This document shows, piece after piece, positions 23,736 to 32,945 of a stretch of 32,950 nt of DNA (its first letter is position 1; every line of letters begins with the position of its first letter). The position numbers were made by a program, and so were the translations under genes. The DNA is taken from contig CASFPS010000018.1 of NCBI GenBank assembly GCA_949296355.1, positions 1 through 32,950 of the forward strand, given 5' to 3'. The stretch comes from an uncultured bacterium. GTDB taxonomy: Bacteria > Cyanobacteriota > Vampirovibrionia > Gastranaerophilales > Gastranaerophilaceae. The notes under the pieces were generated by a model. The model had not been told where the DNA came from. It worked only from the letters and a program-made list of their open reading frames with translations, and ran no database searches.

Positions 23736-24497
23736 ATGAATAATTTTTTCGCAACCGGACAAAATAATACTCAAAATAATACTAACAAGACTGATAATTC
23801 TTTAAATTCACAGTTTGATAATATAAAAAATAACTATGAAGCTATTTTTGTTGAGGCAGCGGAGAGTATAAGGCGTGAAATTGATAAATTCAAGCCTGAG
23901 AATCCTTGCGCTGTATGTCAGATTAAGGATTGCAAAATTGAGAAAAAAGACGTGTTTTCCCCCTATCCGATGAACTGCGCGTACAGAGAATGGCAGCTTA
24001 AGGCTTTGACATTCCTTTCCGGAGATTACAGGCAGAAATTAAAAATCGTATATAAAAATATGATGGATAAAAAAAATAATTATACCTGCGCAAAATGTGC
24101 TGCCTGCTGTAAACTGGCAACAAGCGAGTATTCATATAACCAGCTTAAGCAGCGCGCAATGAGAGGGGATAAATTCTCGGAAGATTTTGTATCGGTCTTT
24201 GTTCCTTATGAAACCGAAGAAGAGGCTAAAAAAGCTAATCCTGAGTATTTCAAGCTTCTTAATGAGCTTGTTGAAGACGAAAAAATTTATTACTATTATT
24301 GTCCTAAATTGAAAGACAATTTGTGCTCTGACTACGAAAACAGACCGGATATCTGCAAAGATTTTCCGCACAATCCGCTTAAGCTTCTCCCATCCTCCTG
24401 CTCTTTTAATGAATGGAAGAATGAAATTGCACATGAAGCTATGCTTTTGAAGGCAAAAGTTGATATTATTGATTTTTACAAGGAGAAGCTCCAATAA
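23736..24497 (+). CDS. YkgJ family cysteine cluster protein
   Basis: 253 residues. The UPF0153/YkgJ signature CAKCAACCKL sits in the middle (about residue 118), with more cysteines in YYYCPKLKDNLCSDYENRPDICKDFP, which together probably bind zinc or an iron-sulphur cluster. An additional CAVCQIKDCK and a Cys in PMNCAYREW occur upstream. Residues 10-25 are Asn/Gln/Thr-rich. The function of the family is unknown. The ATG at 23736 lacks a Shine-Dalgarno, but upstream ATGs run into stops. Its TAA overlaps the ATG of rlmN by one base. Confidence 0.85.
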   Translation: MNNFFATGQNNTQNNTNKTDNSLNSQFDNIKNNYEAIFVEAAESIRREIDKFKPENPCAVCQIKDCKIEKKDVFSPYPMNCAYREWQLKALTFLSGDYRQKLKIVYKNMMDKKNNYTCAKCAACCKLATSEYSYNQLKQRAMRGDKFSEDFVSVFVPYETEEEAKKANPEYFKLLNELVEDEKIYYYYCPKLKDNLCSDYENRPDICKDFPHNPLKLLPSSCSFNEWKNEIAHEAMLLKAKVDIIDFYKEKLQ

Positions 24498-25513
24498 TGA
24501 TTTTATCGGGAATGAGTCTTGAAGAGCTTGAAAATTTGATGTCAGAACTTGGCGCCACAAAATTCAGGGCAAAGCAAATTCATAACTGGATTTATACAAA
24601 ATCCGTATCTACTATTGATGAAATGACAAATTTATCCAAAGATTTCCGCGAGCAGTTGAAAGGAATTGCTTCTGTAACAGAGACTAAAATTAAAGTTAAA
24701 CAGACCAGTAAAGACGGAACGTTAAAATATTTAGTTGAATATCCGGACGGAGAATGTGTTGAAACAGTTCTTATGAGATTTGATAACAGGGCAAACCTTA
24801 CGGCATGTGTAAGTTCTCAGGTCGGATGCGCGGTCAATTGTTCATTTTGCGCTACCGGTAAAGGCGGGTTTAAAAGAAATCTTGACTACAAAGAAATTAT
24901 AGAACAGGTTTTGACTATTCAAAGAGACACGGGGTTAAAAGTAACAAACATTGTATTTATGGGGCAGGGCGAGCCGCTTTTGAATCTTGATAATGTTTTA
25001 AAAGCCTTAGAGATTTTTAACAATGATTTTCAAATCGGGGCAAGAAGAATTACAATTTCTACAAGCGGAATAATTCCGGGGATAAACAGGCTTGCGGAGA
25101 TGGATTTGCAGTCTACCCTTGCAATATCGCTTCATGCGCCTAATCACAAGCTGCGTTCTGAAATTATGCCGATAGAGAACAGATACCCGCTTGATGAACT
25201 AAAAAAAGCGCTTTTAAATTATGTTGAGAAAACCGGAAGAAGAATTACTATAGAATATATTCTTATCCACAAATTCAATGACACATTTGAAGTCGCAAAA
25301 GAGCTTGCACACTGGCTTAAAGACTTAAAATGCAATATAAATCTTATCCCTTACAACTCCGTAATTGAAAATGATTACAAAAAACCGTCAAGCAGTGATA
25401 TTATGAAGTTTAAATATCTGCTTGAACACTCCGGCAAAAAAGTTACCATAAGATTGGAGCGCGGGGCAGATATCGATGCTGCCTGCGGACAGCTTCGGGG
25501 AAAGCAAAACTAA
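24497..25513 (+). CDS. rlmN: 23S rRNA (adenine2503-C2)-methyltransferase, radical SAM
   Basis: 338 residues. Methylates A2503 of 23S rRNA (and A37 of some tRNAs). The radical-SAM cluster is Cys111-x3-Cys115-x2-Cys118 (GCAVNCSFCATG). The methyl-carrying cysteine is Cys330 near the C-terminus (DIDAACGQLRG). MGQGEPLLN, STSGIIPGI and ISLHAPN are diagnostic. The N-terminal RNA-binding domain starts FRAKQIHNWIY. AAGGAG lies 11 bases before the ATG that overlaps the upstream stop; Met6 (24512) is an alternative start. Confidence 0.96.
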   Translation: MILSGMSLEELENLMSELGATKFRAKQIHNWIYTKSVSTIDEMTNLSKDFREQLKGIASVTETKIKVKQTSKDGTLKYLVEYPDGECVETVLMRFDNRANLTACVSSQVGCAVNCSFCATGKGGFKRNLDYKEIIEQVLTIQRDTGLKVTNIVFMGQGEPLLNLDNVLKALEIFNNDFQIGARRITISTSGIIPGINRLAEMDLQSTLAISLHAPNHKLRSEIMPIENRYPLDELKKALLNYVEKTGRRITIEYILIHKFNDTFEVAKELAHWLKDLKCNINLIPYNSVIENDYKKPSSSDIMKFKYLLEHSGKKVTIRLERGADIDAACGQLRGKQN

Positions 25514-25523
25514 GGGAGATAGT

Positions 25524-27413
25524 GTGAATTTACTAGAAAAAAATTTAACAGCACTTACTAATAAGGACAGAGAGCTTGCAGAGAGGATTGCAAAGCACAT
25601 TGTCAGTGATGTCCCGCAGCTTGTAAATGAAAACGGATTTTATAATCTTGTTTATAAAAATACTTATCTGCACAACAGGCAAAATCCGCTCAGTGAAGCA
25701 AAAGAGATTTTCTCAATGGCAGCAAACAGTCCTGTTGCAATACATCTTGTTTATGGTCTCGGTTTAGGCTACCTTTTTCAAGTCGCCTCTGCAAATTCAG
25801 CAGGAACCGTTATTTTGTATGAACCGGATTTGAATATTCTGAGAATCGTATTTTCTCTTGTGGATTTTTCTAATGATATTTTAAAAAACAATGTGTTTAT
25901 ATCAGATAGTCTTGAAAAAACAGGGGAGTATATTTATAAGAAATCCAATACGAAAAACACTCCGCTTATGCTTACAACTCCTGCATACCGGGATATGAAT
26001 ACACAAAAATTTAATGAAATGGTAGAAACACTGCAAAGAATGGTCGGTAGGTATAATCTTGATTTAAAATACACGCAGCAGAAGTTTTTCCCGATTGCCA
26101 GAACCATTATCCAAAATATTCCAAACCTCATAAAAGAACCGCCTTTAAGTTCAATTAAGGATTTTTATAAAGGACAAACTGCTGTTGTTGTATCAGCAGG
26201 ACCTACATTGGACAGAAATATTGAAACAATAAAAAAATACAGGGATAATATTGTCCTGATTGTTGTGGGAACCTCAATGAAAACCATTGCAAAACACGGA
26301 ATAACGCCTGATTTTCTTTGTATAATTGAAACTTATGACTCTTCAAAACAAATAGAAGGACTTGACTTATCAGAGGTTAATTTTATAACAGAGCCTTTTT
26401 CAAATATAAATTTACGAAAATTCAAGTTCAAGCAGATATATTCACATATATCGGACAATATGCCGGTAAATTCATTCTGGAGTAATATAATAAACGAAAA
26501 TACGGAAGAGTATTTATCTAAAGGAACTGTATCTTATACAGCGCTGAATGTCGCAAGAATTCTCGGCTGCTCAAAAATTGTTATGGTAGGGCAGGATCTT
26601 GCATACATTGAAGGTCAATGCTACAGCAAAGATTCTGCATACAAAGACCTGGAATGCCGTTTCAATAAAGAAAATAACCGCTGGGAAATTACAGCAAAAG
26701 ATTTTGACAGTTTTGCAGATTCCCTGAGCAATTATCCTGAACGGGAAAAACGACTTGAGGCAGCAAGAACAAGACTCAAAAATCTCAACAATTCGCTTTA
26801 TTATGTAAAAAGCATAAAAGGCGGACAAATTCCTACAGAGTCGGTTTATGCCGCATTTATAAAACCTCTGAGTGAATTTGCACAAAGATTTAATGACAGA
26901 GAATTCATAAATACCTCGCTTGAAGGCGCGCAAATTGACGGATACAAAAATATGCCGCTTGAAGAAGCGCTAAAAGATACAAAACCAATTTCAAACAGGA
27001 ATATCATATCTGATTACAAGTTTGATATTGCTGATATAAAAAACAAATTAAAACAGGAAACCGTTAGACTTAAAAATATTCTGGAAGAAGTCAATAACGG
27101 GCAAAAGTCTGTCAAAAACTTAAACAATGACTTTAAGAGGTACAAAAATGCAACAGTTGAGGTCTTAAAAGATTTAAAAAAAGTTTCCGGAATATTTTTG
27201 AAACTAAGCACCGCTTACACAAATACCCTGTTTGATTTTATAACTGCAAAAGACAGAATCGAATTGGACTATGCAATGAAGATGTCAAAAAGTTTTGAAC
27301 CGGAGAATCTTGAGACCTTAATCACTAAATTTGCAGCCTATTTTGATAATGCGGAAATTGTAATTAATTCGATTAATGCAAGAATCAACAAGGCAATCGG
27401 AGAGATTGAATGA
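25524..27413 (+). CDS. Motility accessory factor (Maf/DUF115), probable flagellin glycosylation protein
   Basis: 629 residues from a GTG start (25524) with AAGGGAG five bases upstream. The central DUF115 domain is marked by TAVVVSAGPTLDRNIETI and by IVLIVVGTSMKTIAKHGITPDFLCIIE and TALNVARILGCSKIVMVGQDLAY, a sugar-nucleotide-binding sialyltransferase-like fold. The N-terminal part (PVAIHLVYGLGLGYLF, TVILYEPDLNIL) is the Maf N domain, and the C-terminal third is helical. Known relatives transfer pseudaminic- or legionaminic-type sugars onto flagellin. The flagellin gene at 9921 is the likely target. It lies between rlmN and dtd. Confidence 0.87.
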   Translation: MNLLEKNLTALTNKDRELAERIAKHIVSDVPQLVNENGFYNLVYKNTYLHNRQNPLSEAKEIFSMAANSPVAIHLVYGLGLGYLFQVASANSAGTVILYEPDLNILRIVFSLVDFSNDILKNNVFISDSLEKTGEYIYKKSNTKNTPLMLTTPAYRDMNTQKFNEMVETLQRMVGRYNLDLKYTQQKFFPIARTIIQNIPNLIKEPPLSSIKDFYKGQTAVVVSAGPTLDRNIETIKKYRDNIVLIVVGTSMKTIAKHGITPDFLCIIETYDSSKQIEGLDLSEVNFITEPFSNINLRKFKFKQIYSHISDNMPVNSFWSNIINENTEEYLSKGTVSYTALNVARILGCSKIVMVGQDLAYIEGQCYSKDSAYKDLECRFNKENNRWEITAKDFDSFADSLSNYPEREKRLEAARTRLKNLNNSLYYVKSIKGGQIPTESVYAAFIKPLSEFAQRFNDREFINTSLEGAQIDGYKNMPLEEALKDTKPISNRNIISDYKFDIADIKNKLKQETVRLKNILEEVNNGQKSVKNLNNDFKRYKNATVEVLKDLKKVSGIFLKLSTAYTNTLFDFITAKDRIELDYAMKMSKSFEPENLETLITKFAAYFDNAEIVINSINARINKAIGEIE

Positions 27414-27847
27414 AAGTTTTAATACAGAGAGTAAAAGAAGCGTCAGTAACAATTGAAAATCAACTTTTTTCTGAGATTAATCTTGGTATTCTTGCACTTG
27501 TCGGTATAGAAAAAGGGGACAGCAGCGAACAGATAGAAAAAATGGCGCAAAAACTTGTGAACTTAAGAATTTTTCCTGATGAAAACGACAAAATGAATAA
27601 ATCGATTCTAGATATAAAAGGAGAAATGCTTATTGTGTCTCAATTTACGCTTTGCGCAAGCTGCAAAAAAGGAACCCGCCCGAGTTTTGACGGTTCTGCC
27701 GCGCCTGAAATTGCAAATTCTCTCTATGAAGAGTTTGTAACCAAAATAAAATCTTTCGGGATACCGGTTAAAACCGGTAAATTCGGCGCAATGATGGAAG
27801 TCGGACTAATAAATGACGGTCCTGTCACATTTATGCTGGAAATGTAG
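27410..27847 (+). CDS. dtd: D-aminoacyl-tRNA deacylase
   Basis: 145 residues, the family length. Removes D-amino acids and glycine mischarged on tRNAs. The N-terminal MKVLIQRVKEASVTI, the SQFTLCASCKKGTRPSF segment with the catalytic Thr loop, and the cis Gly-Pro motif NDGPVTF are all present. It starts ATGA-overlapping with the Maf gene (four bases) and ends the operon before a strong terminator. Confidence 0.96.
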   Translation: MKVLIQRVKEASVTIENQLFSEINLGILALVGIEKGDSSEQIEKMAQKLVNLRIFPDENDKMNKSILDIKGEMLIVSQFTLCASCKKGTRPSFDGSAAPEIANSLYEEFVTKIKSFGIPVKTGKFGAMMEVGLINDGPVTFMLEM

Positions 27848-27861
27848 TTTTATATAAAGAT

Positions 27862-27899
27862 AAAAAAGGAAAGCCGGTTAAACTTGCTTTCCTTTTTTA
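27862..27899 (+). terminator. Terminator after dtd
   Basis: A 13-bp stem AAAAAAGGAAAGC / GCTTTCCTTTTTT with an 11-base loop. It can also serve the convergent symporter gene. Confidence 0.92.
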
Positions 27900-27920
27900 T
27901 TTATCAAAAGAGTATGCTGT

Positions 27921-29246
27921 TTAATTAATGATATCTCCATAAGATTCAGGATTATTCAATAAATCATAATTTATCTCATTCTCATTATCTGCTATTGCGG
28001 CTGCGACTACAGCATCAGAAGTTACGTTCAGAAGCGTCCGCATCATATCTGTAATTCTTTCTATTGTAAACAGGAATGCAAACCCTGCAACAAGCTGCTC
28101 AGGACTCAAGCCCATTCCGTTAAGCACAAGAGCTATTGTAATTAAACCGGCTCCCGGAATTCCTGCACAAGTTGATGAAGCTACTATTGCAAGCAGGGCA
28201 ATTTGAACTACTAAAAACGGAGTTAAAGCAACACCGTATGCCTGAGTTAAGAATATAACCGCAATTACCTGAAGCATTGCAGTTCCGTCCATATTAAGCG
28301 TAGCGCCGAGCGGCAGTACAAAGCTTGAAACTTTATGAGATATACCTCTTTTTTCGCAGCAGGCTATTGTTAACGGGAGTGTTGCAGAAGAACTTGCAGT
28401 TCCAAATGCTACCATCATAGCTTCTGCCATAGCTGCATACAGCATCATAACAGGAACTTTTGAAAATATTTTCAAAAATACCGGATAAACAATAAAGAAC
28501 TGGATTGCAAAGCCAAGAGCCAGTACTCCTAAGTATTTTGAAATACTCATAAAAATATCGATTCCGAAGGAAGAAACGGCTACAGCAGTAAGTGCAAATA
28601 CACCCGGTGCTGCAAAGCACATAATCCAGTCGGTAATTTTCATTGTAGCTGCAAATATTGATTCAAAAAAGCTTACAAAAGGTCTGTTGATATCTCCGAC
28701 TTTTGCAAGAGCAATAGAAAACATTACCGCAAAAACAATAATAGGAACCATATCTCCGCTTGCAATTGAAGCAAGAGGGTTTTTAGGAATAAAACCTAAG
28801 AAGATATTAAGCAGATTGCCTTTCTGGGCTTCAATTGTAGCTGCAACCTGTGATTGAATATCAATTGCTGTATCTATATTTATATAATGCGCTGCACCTA
28901 ATCCCGGTTTTAAAAGAAGCGCCAGCACTGAACCTATTGTTACAGCCGCTACGGTAATAATCGTATAGTAAAAAATCATCTTGGTTCCGAGTTTGCCGAG
29001 CTGCTTGCTGTCGCCGATACTTGTAATACCAATTACAATTGCTGAAATTACAAGCGGAATAACGACCATCTGGATTAATCTGATAAATACCTGTCCTATA
29101 AATGTAAGAGTTGTCATTATGATAGGACTGGGGTCGTTATGAAGCCAGATACCTACCAGAACACCGAGAATAAGTCCGGCAAAAATATGCCAGTTCCTCT
29201 TCAACCCCAAACCAAGTGCAATTAACACTTGCATGTGAAATTTCAT
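27921..29246 (-). CDS. Dicarboxylate/amino acid:cation symporter (DAACS family)
   Basis: 441 residues with the GltPh-type fold. The two hairpin signatures are present: SSSATLPLTIACCEKRG (HP1) and LGATLNMDGTAMLQ (TM7, Na+ site). The HP2 region appears as SSTCAGIPGAGLITIALVLNGMGL. It imports glutamate, aspartate or C4-dicarboxylates with Na+ or H+; which one is not decided by the sequence. GAGAGGA six bases upstream of the ATG supports the start at 29246. It is monocistronic on the minus strand. Confidence 0.93.
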   Translation of the reverse strand: MKFHMQVLIALGLGLKRNWHIFAGLILGVLVGIWLHNDPSPIIMTTLTFIGQVFIRLIQMVVIPLVISAIVIGITSIGDSKQLGKLGTKMIFYYTIITVAAVTIGSVLALLLKPGLGAAHYINIDTAIDIQSQVAATIEAQKGNLLNIFLGFIPKNPLASIASGDMVPIIVFAVMFSIALAKVGDINRPFVSFFESIFAATMKITDWIMCFAAPGVFALTAVAVSSFGIDIFMSISKYLGVLALGFAIQFFIVYPVFLKIFSKVPVMMLYAAMAEAMMVAFGTASSSATLPLTIACCEKRGISHKVSSFVLPLGATLNMDGTAMLQVIAVIFLTQAYGVALTPFLVVQIALLAIVASSTCAGIPGAGLITIALVLNGMGLSPEQLVAGFAFLFTIERITDMMRTLLNVTSDAVVAAAIADNENEINYDLLNNPESYGDIIN

Positions 29247-29337
29247 ATATAAATCCTCTCATATACTTATATTAACTAGTATATCTTACTATTTTTTTGC
29301 ATGAATGTAAATAGTATTAACGATGTGTTTTCCTTAG

Positions 29338-29373
29338 ATAAAGGCGCCGCTTCGTAAGAAGCGGCGCCTTTAT
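29338..29373 (-). terminator. GC-rich perfect hairpin after valS
   Basis: A 16-bp perfect stem around TTAC on the minus strand (core GGCGCCGCTTC / GAAGCGGCGCC), followed by TTTAT. It is much more GC-rich than its surroundings and has only a short T tract. Confidence 0.75.
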
Positions 29374-29381
29374 CCACATAC

Positions 29382-32063
29382 TTATTTTAATGAATCAATC
29401 AATTCCTGTATAGCTTTCTGCTGGGTAGAAATTTCTTCTATTCTGGCATTTGTCTGTTCAACGAGTTCTTTCGGTGCATTTGCAACAAATTTCTCGTTTT
29501 TCATTCTGCCTTCAAGAGAATTTTTCTCATTTGTTAATTTCTCCAGCTTCTTTTCCTGACGCTTAATCTCTGCATCTAAATCAATTAAGTCTGCAAGAGG
29601 AACGATAAGCTTAGAAGCTGATACGACCGCAGAAGCTGATTTAGGCGGAGTCTGAGCGTTCATTGGAGCGTAAGATATATTATTAACTTTAGCAAGCCTA
29701 TGGATATAAGGCTCTATTTCTTTAAATATTTCTTTTTCGCTTCCTTCTGCTCTGATTTCAACATCAACAGTTGCAGAAGTCGAAATATTAAAGCTTTGTC
29801 TTACGTTTCTTAAAGAAGTGATTGTATCAAATACAAGCTTCATCTCTGCAGCTTCTTTCGGGAAGCTTAAAGCCTCATTGAATACAGGGAATTCTGCAAC
29901 AACAAGCGCTTTTGCATTCTCACCGTTAGGTGTAAATGCGTTTACACCCTTAACTCCCGGAATAAGTCCCCAAACTCTTTCAGTTATATGAGGCATTATA
30001 GGATGGAGCATCCTTAAAGACATGTCAAGAACATATCTCAAAACTCTCCGGGTATTAGCTTTTAAACTGCCGTCCTGAAGCTGGATTTTTGCAATTTCTA
30101 CGTACCAGTCGCAATACTCGCTTCTGAAAAAGTCATACAAAGTATGAGCAATTTCACCGATTCTGTACTCTTTCATATACTGGTTAACAAGTTTTGCTGT
30201 TTCATTAAGCTGGTTCAAAATCCATTTATCAACCAGAGTTAACTTATCCTTATCAATAGGCTTGTCGTCAACTCCTTCAAGGTTCATAAGCACGAATCTT
30301 GAAGCATTCCAGAGCTTGTTTGCAAAATTTCTTCCGTATTCAAACCTCTCGTCAGAAATCTTTATATCCTGTCCGCCGTACGTGCAGAGCGAAGTCATTG
30401 TGAATCTCAAAGCGTCACAACCATACTTGTCGATAATTTGTACAGGATCAATAGTGTTGCCCTTTGATTTTGACATCTTTTGACCTTTTTCATCTCTGAT
30501 AAGCCCGTGGATATAAACGGTCGAGAATGGCGCCTTGCCCGTAAATTCAAGACCCATTGTAATCATTCTTGCAACCCAGAAGAAAATAATATCAAAACCT
30601 GTTACAAGAACAGATGTCGGGTAGAACTTTTTAAAGTCATCCGTTTCGGCATTAGGGAATCCCATTGTTGAGAACGGCCACAAGCCTGATGAAAACCAGG
30701 TGTCAAGACAGTCTGTATCCTGTACATAATTTTCAGGATCCGGATTTTCTTTTGCTACAACCATTTCACCTGTTGTTTTGTGATAATAAGCAGGTATTTG
30801 ATGCCCCCACCACAATTGTCTTGAAATACACCAGTCGCGAATGTTTTCCATCCAGCCAAGATAATTTTTTTCCCATCTTTCCGGAATAAACTTAATTCTA
30901 CCGTCTTTAACCGCAGCAATAGCTTCTTTTGCTAAAGGCACCATCTTTACAAACCACTGTTCCGAAAGAAGCGGCTCTATTGTTGTATTACATCTCTGGC
31001 ACTTGCCTACGTTGTGCTCGTGGTCTTTGACTCTTAGTAAGAAGTTGTTGTAACTGAGCATATCAACAATCTTTTTGCGGGCTTCATACCTGTCTAAACC
31101 CTGATAATCCGGCGGAACTTCCGCGCAAGCTTTCATTTTACCTTCTTCATCGATAACCCATATTGGTGCAAAATTATGGCGTTTTCCGACTTCGTAGTCA
31201 TTAGGATCGTGTGCCGGAGTAATTTTTACAGCCCCTGTTCCGAACGACTTATCTACGTATTCATCTGCTATAATCGGTATTCTTCTGCCTGAAAGCGGAA
31301 TCATAACTGTTTTTCCGATAAGTTCGGAATACTTCTTATCAGAAGGGTGTACTGCAATTGCAACGTCCCCGAAGATTGTTTCCGGTCTTGTTGTTGCAAC
31401 GATAATTGCTCCCGGTTCTCCTACCAGCGGATAAGAAATTTCCCACAAATGCCCCTGCTCTGTTTCGTATTCCGTTTCAATATCGGAAATAGCGCTCTGG
31501 CAGCGAGGACACCAGTTTACAATGTATGCACCTTTATAGATAAGTCCTTTATTATAAAGAGTAACAAAAACCTCTTTTACGGCTTCCGAACAGCCTTTGT
31601 CAAACGTAAATCTTTCTCTTGAAAGGTCAAAAGAAGCTCCGAGTCGTTTAAACTGGTTAAGAATTGCTGATTTATGCTCATTTGCCCATTTCCATGTGCG
31701 TTTCAGGAATTCTTCTCTTCCTATATCGTGACGGGTAAGACCTTCTTTTCTTAATTCTTTCTCAACAACCGCTTGCGTCGCAATACCGGCGTGGTCTGTA
31801 CCCGGAAGCCATAGAGCTTCGTATCCGCTCATTCTGTGATAACGGGTCAAAATATCCTGCAAAGTTCCGTCAAGAGCGTGTCCCATATGAAGAACACCGG
31901 TTACGTTCGGCGGCGGGATAACAATTGTGAAAGGAGGTTTGTCTGAATGCGCATCAGCTTTAAAGAATCCTCCGTCTTCCCAGAACTTATACATCTCTTC
32001 TTCTGTAGATTTTGCATCATAAACAGTAGGTAAATCTTCAATTCTTGTTTTAGTTTCTGTCAT
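29382..32063 (-). CDS. valS: Valyl-tRNA synthetase
   Basis: 893 residues, class I aminoacyl-tRNA synthetase. HIGH motif as PPNVTGVLHMGHALDG near residue 55, and KMSKS as GQKMSKSKGNTIDP. The editing domain has TTRPETIFGDVAIAVHP, GTGAVKITPAHDPNDYEVG. Two CxxC pairs (WCPRCQ and CQRCNT) may bind zinc. The anticodon domain SEYCDWYVEIAK precedes the C-terminal coiled-coil arm (EIKRQEKKLEKLTNEKNSLEGRM) that contacts tRNA-Val. GAGGGA precedes the ATG at 32063. I see no T-box in the short leader. Confidence 0.98.
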   Translation of the reverse strand: MTETKTRIEDLPTVYDAKSTEEEMYKFWEDGGFFKADAHSDKPPFTIVIPPPNVTGVLHMGHALDGTLQDILTRYHRMSGYEALWLPGTDHAGIATQAVVEKELRKEGLTRHDIGREEFLKRTWKWANEHKSAILNQFKRLGASFDLSRERFTFDKGCSEAVKEVFVTLYNKGLIYKGAYIVNWCPRCQSAISDIETEYETEQGHLWEISYPLVGEPGAIIVATTRPETIFGDVAIAVHPSDKKYSELIGKTVMIPLSGRRIPIIADEYVDKSFGTGAVKITPAHDPNDYEVGKRHNFAPIWVIDEEGKMKACAEVPPDYQGLDRYEARKKIVDMLSYNNFLLRVKDHEHNVGKCQRCNTTIEPLLSEQWFVKMVPLAKEAIAAVKDGRIKFIPERWEKNYLGWMENIRDWCISRQLWWGHQIPAYYHKTTGEMVVAKENPDPENYVQDTDCLDTWFSSGLWPFSTMGFPNAETDDFKKFYPTSVLVTGFDIIFFWVARMITMGLEFTGKAPFSTVYIHGLIRDEKGQKMSKSKGNTIDPVQIIDKYGCDALRFTMTSLCTYGGQDIKISDERFEYGRNFANKLWNASRFVLMNLEGVDDKPIDKDKLTLVDKWILNQLNETAKLVNQYMKEYRIGEIAHTLYDFFRSEYCDWYVEIAKIQLQDGSLKANTRRVLRYVLDMSLRMLHPIMPHITERVWGLIPGVKGVNAFTPNGENAKALVVAEFPVFNEALSFPKEAAEMKLVFDTITSLRNVRQSFNISTSATVDVEIRAEGSEKEIFKEIEPYIHRLAKVNNISYAPMNAQTPPKSASAVVSASKLIVPLADLIDLDAEIKRQEKKLEKLTNEKNSLEGRMKNEKFVANAPKELVEQTNARIEEISTQQKAIQELIDSLK

Positions 32064-32117
32064 AATTATCCCTCGCTCGTGTAAATCTAATATAAGGATA
32101 CCATAAAAAAATAGCTG

Positions 32118-32145
32118 ATGACATTTATTAAAAAATTGTTATAAT
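32118..32145 (+). promoter_or_regulatory. Promoter of the secreted hypothetical gene, probably leaderless
   Basis: ATGACA (32118-32123), 16 bases, perfect TATAAT (32140-32145). Transcription would start at or one base before the ATG at 32153. No Shine-Dalgarno is present. Confidence 0.6.
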
Positions 32146-32152
32146 AAGAACT

Positions 32153-32641
32153 ATGAAAAAATTTTTATTATTAGTAATGTTATTGTTTTGTCCGTTTGTA
32201 TTTGCAGAAGAATACACCTTGCAGGCGGGAGTTTCTGTAAATGACGTTCCAAAAGCATTTTTCGGAAGCTGGAGAGTTAAAGCCAAGCTTGATGATACAA
32301 ACAGTTACGGGACTTTTAAGCCTCAAAGTATTGATTTTTGGACTTTATCCCGCGTCGGAGACAAAATTACCCTATCAAACCCTTTTAGCGGGGCGAAGGC
32401 GGAAGTGTCTTTAAAGTCAGTCGAAGGTAATGTTATAGTTTTTTCCAAAAAAGCACCTTATGACAATAAGATGCTGACCGATACTATTACAATAAGGCTT
32501 TCTGATAATACTTTTACCGGGATAAATACATTGAGCCTGGAATCTTTTTCGCTTGTGGATAACCATTTGATGAAAACCGAGACTGCAAGGTATACAATCA
32601 GCGGTGAAAAGATTTCAGGTGAAAGTGTTTTGAAAGAATAA
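32153..32641 (+). CDS. Secreted hypothetical protein, 162 residues
   Basis: Unrecognised family. A clear signal peptide MKKFLLLVMLLFCPFVFA is followed by a likely cleavage before EEYTLQ. The mature part is mainly beta: FFGSWRVKAKLDD, FKPQSIDFWTLSRVGDKITLSNPFSGAKAEV, then DTITIRLSDNTFTGINTL. This suggests a lipocalin-like or small beta-barrel envelope protein. It has no cysteine in the mature chain. It is divergent from valS, with 89 bases between them. Confidence 0.82.
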   Translation: MKKFLLLVMLLFCPFVFAEEYTLQAGVSVNDVPKAFFGSWRVKAKLDDTNSYGTFKPQSIDFWTLSRVGDKITLSNPFSGAKAEVSLKSVEGNVIVFSKKAPYDNKMLTDTITIRLSDNTFTGINTLSLESFSLVDNHLMKTETARYTISGEKISGESVLKE

Positions 32642-32754
32642 TAATAGAACATCAACGCGTGTTCCCTCGCCCCTGCAAAACATTCTGCTTGTAGAATTAC
32701 CTGCCAAACCAATACATTTACCCCGGAGAGGGGCTGTAATATTTAACATAAAAC

Positions 32755-32781
32755 TCGAGAGCCCCGACGAGGGGCTCTCGA
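32755..32781 (+). terminator. Hairpin, possible terminator of the 32153 gene
   Basis: Perfect 11-bp stem TCGAGAGCCCC/GGGGCTCTCGA, loop GACGA. There is no T run after it, so it may instead be part of a repeat. Confidence 0.35.
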
Positions 32782-32849
32782 TTCATATTCGACTAGAATA
32801 AATATAACTAAAGGAAAAAGGAAGGAATTTTTGTTTTAGGGATTCTTCA

Positions 32850-32945
32850 CCCCTGAATTGCTGTCGGGTTCACCTCGCCCCTTGCGGGAGAGGGTAGAAT
32901 TTCAAGTTGAGCTTGGGCGAAACTTAGAAATTCGGGTGAGGGGTC
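32850..32945. repeat. Compound palindromic intergenic element
   Basis: CCTCGCCC/GGGAGAGG (one mismatch, about 32873-32893) is followed by GAATTTCAAGTT / AACTT-A-GAAATTC, then GGGTGAGGGG, which can pair back to the CACCTCGCCCC start. It resembles the CCTCTCCC...GGGAGAGG type of dispersed bacterial repeats. Only one copy is in the window, so repetition is inferred. Confidence 0.4.

Noticed and set aside
23736-23770. FFATG near the start of the YkgJ-like protein as a fifth tag
   Set aside because: The order is F-A-T-G rather than F-[TK]-[GA] and the upstream CAGG element is missing.
32458-32712. 84-codon minus-strand frame at the end of the secreted hypothetical gene
   Set aside because: Runs antisense to a gene with a signal peptide and good promoter, and starts inside repeat-like sequence.
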